NCBI RefSeq assembly: GCF_011044975.1
Contig: NZ_JAAKZV010000012.1
Coordinates: 1 to 64,000, forward strand
Reading direction: 5' to 3'
DNA: 64,000 nucleotides
From: Streptomyces coryli
Lineage (GTDB): Bacteria > Actinomycetota > Actinomycetes > Streptomycetales > Streptomycetaceae
Position 1 is the first letter of the stretch. Every line of letters starts with the position of its first letter. The position numbers and the translations under genes were made by a program. The notes beneath the pieces were generated by a model that did not search any database, was not told where the DNA came from, and saw only the letters and a list, made by a program, of their open reading frames with translations. Of the stretch, positions 59,716 through 64,000 are shown in pieces.

Positions 59716-62130
59716 ATGAAGCACGTCACCCAGTTCACCGAGGGCTGGACTCTGCGCCACGAAGACGCCGCCCTGCCCGCCGCCGTCCCCGGCTGCGTGC
59801 ATACGGACCTGCTCGCGGCCGGCGCGATACCGGACCCGTACCGCGGCGAGAACGAGCACGCCGTCGCCTGGGTGGCCCGCCGCGACTGGACGTACGCCAA
59901 CGAACTGCCCGCCGCCGAGGGCCACGAGCGCGCCGACCTGGTCTTCGACGGCCTCGACACCGTCGCCGAGATCGCCGTCGGCGGCGAGGTCCTCGGCAGC
60001 ACGCGCAACATGCACCGCGGCTACCGCTTCGACGTCACCGGTCTCGCAGGCGACCTCGAGGTCCGCTTCACCTCCGCGTATACGGAGGCCGAGGCGCAGC
60101 GCGAGCGGCTGGGGGCGCGGCCGAACTCGTATCCCGAACCCTTCCAGTACCTCCGCAAGATGGCCTGCTCCTTCGGCTGGGACTGGGGGCCGACGCTGGT
60201 GACCGCGGGGATGTGGCGGCCGGTGCGGATCGAGCGGTGGTCCACGGCCCGGATCGCCGGGGTACGGCCGCTGGTCACCGTCGCCTCCGACGGGGGCACG
60301 GGCCGGGTCGAGCTGCGGATCGACGTCGAGCGCACGGCGAGCGGCGCCGGGCAGCGGCTCGGGGCGCGGGCGCGCGTGGCCGGCGCCGAGGCCGAGGTCC
60401 GGTTCGAGGGCGACGAGGCCGTCCTCGTTCTCGATGTCGAGGCGCCCGAGCTGTGGTGGCCGCGCGGTTACGGGGAACAGGCGCTGTATGACGTCGAGTT
60501 GACGCTCGTAAGTGATGACGACACCCCGCTCGACACCTGGTCCCGCCGCATCGGCTTCCGCACCGTCGAGCTGCACCAGCAGCCCGACGAGCACGGCACC
60601 GGCTTCACCCTCGCCGTCAACGGCACCCCGATTTTCGCCCGCGGCGTCAACTGGATCCCGGACGACGCCCTCCCGTCCCGCATCACCCCCGAGCGCTACC
60701 GCACCCGGCTGGAGCAGACCGCCGCCGCGAACGTCGACCTGGTCCGTATCTGGGGCGGCGGCATCTACGAGGACGAGGCCTTCTACGACGCCTGCGACGA
60801 GCTCGGGCTGCTGGTCTGGCAGGACTTCCCGTTCGCCTGCGCCGCCTATCCCGAGGAGCAGCCGCTGCGCGGCGAGGTGGAGGCGGAGGCGCGGGAGAAC
60901 GTCGTACGGCTGATGCCGCACCCGTCGCTGATCCTCTGGAACGGCAACAACGAGAACCTGTGGGGCTTCCGCGACTGGGAGTGGGAGCCGCAGCTGGCCG
61001 GGGATTCCTGGGGCGAGGGCTACTACCTCGGACTGCTGCCGCGGGTCGTCGCCGAGCTGGACCCGACCCGCCCGTACACGGCGGGGAGCCCGTGGTCCGG
61101 GTCCTGGGACCACCACCCCAACGACCCGGCGCACGGCACCCACCACTCGTGGGACGTGTGGAATCGCGAGGACTACACCGACTATCTGGCCGATGTGCCG
61201 CGGTTCGTCGCCGAGTTCGGCTGGCAGGCGCCGGCGACGTGGGCGACGCTGCGGCGAGCGGTGGGCGCTGACGGTCTTGCGGTCGACTCCGACGCGATGC
61301 GGCACCGGCAGAAGGCCATCGACGGTCAGGAGAAGCTCGCCCGCGGCCTGGCCCGGCACTTCACGCTGCCGGACGACGGCGACTTCGACCGCTGGCACTA
61401 CCTCACCCAGCTCAACCAGTGCCGCGCCTTCGCCACCGGTATAGAGCACTGGCGGGGACACTGGCCGCGCTGCGCGGGCACGGTGGCGTGGCAGATCAAC
61501 GACTGCTGGCCGGTGACCTCGTGGTCGGCGATCGACGGGGACGGGCGCCCCAAGCCCTTCTATTACGAGCTGCGGCGGCTGTACGCGGACCGGCTGCTCA
61601 CGCTCCAGCCGCGCGACGGGCGGCTCGCCGTCGTCGCCGACAACCAGGGCCCGGGGGAGTGGTCCGCGACCGTACGGCTGCGGCGGCTCGCGGTGGACGG
61701 GGCGGTGCTCGGCGAGGCCGAGGTCCTGGCGGCGGCCGGGCCGCGTAATGTCGCGTATGCACCGGTGCCAGACGAGCTGCTGCCGGCGGCGGGCGCGACC
61801 AAGGAGTACCTGGTCGCCGACGCGGACGGGCTGCGGGCGCTGCACTTTCCGGTACGGGACAAGGGCTTCGGCTATCCGCAGGCGGAGTACGAGGTGGCGG
61901 TGGAGGGGAGCGATGTGGTGATCACCGCGCGCACGCTCGTACGCGACCTGGTGCTGCAGGCGGACCGGCTGGCGCCGGCGGCGGTGGCGGACACCGGGCG
62001 GGTGACGCTGCTGCCGGGGGAGCGGGTGCGGATCGGCGTACGGGGCTGGGAGCGGCCGGATGTCGAGGCGGCACGGGCGGCGCTGTTCTGCGTGAACGGG
62101 GTCCGGTCGGTGAACGGGGCCCGGTCGTGA
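59716..62130 (+). CDS. Beta-mannosidase-like GH2 glycoside hydrolase
   Basis: The 804-residue protein has the GH2 layout: an N-terminal sugar-binding domain with DGLDTVAEIAVGGEVLG, an Ig-like domain, and a TIM barrel. The acid/base is Glu413 (WNGNNEN) and the nucleophile Glu500 (VAEFGWQAP). SFGWDWGP, FARGVNWIPDDALPSRI and WGGGIYEDEAFYDACDELGLLVWQDF are diagnostic of beta-mannosidases. There is no signal peptide, so it acts in the cytosol on imported manno-oligosaccharides. ATG 59716 was chosen for GGGAG upstream and the promoter position; an in-frame ATG at 59647 lies inside the promoter. It overlaps lacI by four bases. Confidence 0.94.
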   Translation: MKHVTQFTEGWTLRHEDAALPAAVPGCVHTDLLAAGAIPDPYRGENEHAVAWVARRDWTYANELPAAEGHERADLVFDGLDTVAEIAVGGEVLGSTRNMHRGYRFDVTGLAGDLEVRFTSAYTEAEAQRERLGARPNSYPEPFQYLRKMACSFGWDWGPTLVTAGMWRPVRIERWSTARIAGVRPLVTVASDGGTGRVELRIDVERTASGAGQRLGARARVAGAEAEVRFEGDEAVLVLDVEAPELWWPRGYGEQALYDVELTLVSDDDTPLDTWSRRIGFRTVELHQQPDEHGTGFTLAVNGTPIFARGVNWIPDDALPSRITPERYRTRLEQTAAANVDLVRIWGGGIYEDEAFYDACDELGLLVWQDFPFACAAYPEEQPLRGEVEAEARENVVRLMPHPSLILWNGNNENLWGFRDWEWEPQLAGDSWGEGYYLGLLPRVVAELDPTRPYTAGSPWSGSWDHHPNDPAHGTHHSWDVWNREDYTDYLADVPRFVAEFGWQAPATWATLRRAVGADGLAVDSDAMRHRQKAIDGQEKLARGLARHFTLPDDGDFDRWHYLTQLNQCRAFATGIEHWRGHWPRCAGTVAWQINDCWPVTSWSAIDGDGRPKPFYYELRRLYADRLLTLQPRDGRLAVVADNQGPGEWSATVRLRRLAVDGAVLGEAEVLAAAGPRNVAYAPVPDELLPAAGATKEYLVADADGLRALHFPVRDKGFGYPQAEYEVAVEGSDVVITARTLVRDLVLQADRLAPAAVADTGRVTLLPGERVRIGVRGWERPDVEAARAALFCVNGVRSVNGARS

Positions 62131-63152
62131 GCGGACCCGCTCGCATCACCATCAAGGACGTCGCCGCCCGCGCCGGCGTCTCCAAGGGCGCGGTCTCGCT
62201 CGCCTTCAACGACAAGCCCGGCGTCTCCGACGCCACCCGGGAGCGGATCTTCGCCGCCGCCCGGGATCTCGGCTGGGCGCCGAATCTCGCCGCCCGCTCG
62301 CTCTCCAACGCCCGGGTGGACGCGATCGGCCTCGCCGTCTGCCGGCCGGCCCGGATGCTCGGCCTGGAGCCCTGGTACATGGAGTTCATCTCGGGCATCG
62401 AGAGCGTGCTCGCCGAGCGGTCCGCGTCCCTGCTGCTGCGGCTGGTGCCCGACCTCGACGAGGAGGTCGGGCAGCAGGCCCGCTGGTGGCAGTCGAAGCA
62501 GATCGCCGGCTCGATCCTCGTCGACTTCCACGGCGACGATCCCCGCACCACCGCCCTCCCCGGGCTCGGGCTGCCCGCGGTCGCCGTCGGACACCCGTCG
62601 CTGACCGCCCCGTTCCCCTCCTTGTGGACCGACGACGCCACCGCCGTCGGCGAGGCCGTGCGCTATCTCGCGGCGCTCGGCCACCGTCGTATCGACCGGG
62701 TCGGCGGCGCCCCCGACCTCGGCCATACCGGCATCCGCGCCGAGGCCTTCACCGCCGCCCTGGCCGGGCTCGGCCTGCCGGAGGGGCGGCAGCTGGCCAC
62801 CGACTTCTCCGGCGAGGAGGGCGCCCGCGCCACCCGCACCCTGCTCACCTCCGCCGACCGGCCGACCGCGATCCTCTACGACAACGACCTCTCTGCTGTT
62901 GCGGGCCTGTCCGTAGCGGCGGAGATGGGCCTGTCCGTACCGACCGATGTGTCCCTGCTCGCGTGGGACGATTCGCAATTGTGCACGCTCACCCACCCCA
63001 AGCTGTCCGCGATGAGCCACGACGTCCACGGCTTCGGCGCGGAGGTGGCGCGAGCACTCTTCGAGCTCCTGGAGACGGGCAGCACGGAGTCGCGTCCGGT
63101 GCCGACGCCGGTCCTGATGCCGCGCGGGTCAACGGCGCCGCCGCCGCGCTGA
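62127..63152 (+). CDS. LacI-family regulator of the sugar locus
   Basis: The 341-residue protein has a LacI HTH at about 6-30 (ITIKDVAARAGVSKGAVSLAFNDKPGVSDATRERI) followed by the hinge region ARSLSNARVDAIGL. A periplasmic-binding-protein-like sugar domain follows, with the dimer motif AWDDSQLCTLTHPKLSAM. The YRPNxxA-type hinge is replaced by WAPNLAA, common in actinobacteria. It starts with GTG overlapping the mannosidase stop, so it is made with its target enzyme. It most likely represses both divergent transcripts until mannobiose or a related sugar is present. Confidence 0.93.
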   Translation: MSGPARITIKDVAARAGVSKGAVSLAFNDKPGVSDATRERIFAAARDLGWAPNLAARSLSNARVDAIGLAVCRPARMLGLEPWYMEFISGIESVLAERSASLLLRLVPDLDEEVGQQARWWQSKQIAGSILVDFHGDDPRTTALPGLGLPAVAVGHPSLTAPFPSLWTDDATAVGEAVRYLAALGHRRIDRVGGAPDLGHTGIRAEAFTAALAGLGLPEGRQLATDFSGEEGARATRTLLTSADRPTAILYDNDLSAVAGLSVAAEMGLSVPTDVSLLAWDDSQLCTLTHPKLSAMSHDVHGFGAEVARALFELLETGSTESRPVPTPVLMPRGSTAPPPR

Positions 63153-63271
63153 GTTTCGCTTGACGTATGCCGATCGTTCACCGCGGCGATCTAGCTTCCC
63201 GGGTCGGATAGCGAAAAGATAACGGGTCTGAACCAAAGCCCGTCCGTCTCGTACCGACCGGAGGAACCCCC

Positions 63272-64000
63272 ATGCCTCACGGCATACCCCGCCGCACCGT
63301 GCTCGCCGCCGCGGTCGCCACCGTCGCCGCCGCTGCCACCGCGGGCCCGCTCGCCGGCGCCGCCCGCGCCGCGGCGCCGACGCTCCCCAAGGGCACCAGC
63401 AAGAACAAGGTCCTGGTCATCGGCATGGACGGCCTGCGCCATGACCGCATCGCCGACGCCGACGCGCCCGCGCTCAAGTCCCTGATGGTGGACGGCACTT
63501 TCGGCGCCGGCCTGCTCGACGCCTCGCTGGCCGCGACGTCATCCGGCCCCGGCTGGTCGACCATCTCCACCGGCGTGTGGCCCGACAAGCACGGCGTCAA
63601 GGACAACTCCTTCGCCGGCAAGAACTACGACACGTACCCCGGCTTCCTGGCCCGCCTCGACCAGGTCCGCCCGGAGCTGTCCACGTACGCCGCCCTCGAC
63701 TGGAAGCCGCTCGACACCCAGGGCACCGTCACCCCGGGCGCCGACGGCAAGAATGTCTACGACGGCGACGCCGACGGCTACGAGGGCCACGACGCCACCA
63801 TCGCCGACGAGGCCGAGTCGGTCATCCGCGACCAGCACCCCGACGTGCTCTTCGTCTACTTCGGCAACACCGACATCGTCGCCCACAACAAGGGCGTGAT
63901 GGGCAAGGCCTACCTCGACGCGATCGCCGTCCAGGACGGCTACACCGGTCGCCTGCTCGCCGCCATCAAGGCCCGCCCGACCTACGCCGACGAGAACTGG
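63272..64000 (+). CDS. Tat-exported alkaline phosphatase-superfamily protein (partial, 3' end cut)
   Basis: Only the first 243 residues are in the window. The protein begins MPHGIPRRTVLAAAVATVAAAATAGPLAGAA, a twin-arginine-like signal. The type I phosphodiesterase/nucleotide pyrophosphatase fold follows: the first metal motif VIGMDGLRHDR (Asp53), the nucleophile region ATSSGPGWSTISTGVWPDKHGV (Ser/Thr near 89-91), and the second metal motif YFGNTDIVAHNKG. It should hydrolyse phosphate mono- or diesters outside the cell. GGAGGAA precedes ATG 63272. The upstream region has TTGACG at 63160 and TAGCTT at 63192, but their spacing does not fit a single promoter. Confidence 0.85.
   Translation, partial: MPHGIPRRTVLAAAVATVAAAATAGPLAGAARAAAPTLPKGTSKNKVLVIGMDGLRHDRIADADAPALKSLMVDGTFGAGLLDASLAATSSGPGWSTISTGVWPDKHGVKDNSFAGKNYDTYPGFLARLDQVRPELSTYAALDWKPLDTQGTVTPGADGKNVYDGDADGYEGHDATIADEAESVIRDQHPDVLFVYFGNTDIVAHNKGVMGKAYLDAIAVQDGYTGRLLAAIKARPTYADENW

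Noticed and set aside
59635-61845. 736-codon minus-strand open frame opposite the mannosidase
   Set aside because: Shadow frame; the GH2 catalytic motifs are all on the plus strand.

Overview
The window is a piece of high-GC actinobacterial chromosome, almost certainly Streptomyces or a close relative. Codon third positions are nearly all G or C, starts are often GTG or TTG, and many genes look leaderless with a TANNNT box about 7 bases before the start. The content fits as well: a SpoIIE-type phosphatase, a DUF574-type methyltransferase, a two-domain laccase, a secreted polyester hydrolase, and a sugar ABC importer that lacks its own ATPase. I saw no CRISPR array, rRNA, intact insertion sequence or biosynthetic core enzyme.

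Layout. 0-3.3 kb: tRNA-Gly, two orphan genes between imperfect direct repeats, then an ArsR-rhodanese regulator with an MFS exporter. 3.3-7.9 kb: a UvrA-like ATPase flanked by two tiny membrane proteins, and an acyltransferase. 8-15 kb: an ABC exporter pair, a cation/proton antiporter followed by a 212-bp MITE-like element, BioY and an amino-acid permease. 15-22.4 kb: RpiB, an Fpg/Nei glycosylase, an Eis-type acetyltransferase, a PP2C phosphatase, an ArsB-like permease, a second amino-acid permease and an unknown gene. 22.5-33.9 kb: aminopeptidase N, an AbiEi/DUF559-like protein, an MFS exporter, a Tat-exported phosphoesterase, a 1098-residue secreted subtilase and an ankyrin lipoprotein.

34-41 kb is the most coherent metabolic locus. 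A GntR/FCD regulator and a carbamate kinase lie beside an operon of DUF2877, FdrA, DUF1116 and an NCS1 permease. These are the parts of the oxamate carbamoyltransferase system (AllF/G/H/K in E. coli). The same palindrome, TGGTATACCA, sits at both control regions.

42-48 kb holds a possible extracellular redox and sugar system. A two-domain laccase is divergent from a ThuA-sugar dehydrogenase fusion and a protein with a blue-copper domain joined to a DUF1080 (3-keto-glycoside hydrolase-like) domain. An imperfect inverted repeat with arms of about 79 bp separates this block from the operon before it.

48-56 kb carries a dehydrogenase behind a MerR-type promoter, a DMT transporter, a TetR-controlled membrane protein, a P450, a methyltransferase, another TetR, a decayed D-aminoacylase fragment and a PETase-like hydrolase. 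56-63 kb is a manno-oligosaccharide-type locus: binding protein and two permeases divergent from a GH2 beta-mannosidase and a LacI regulator, with repeated CCGGT-centred sites between them. A Tat-exported phosphatase/phosphodiesterase gene runs off the right edge.
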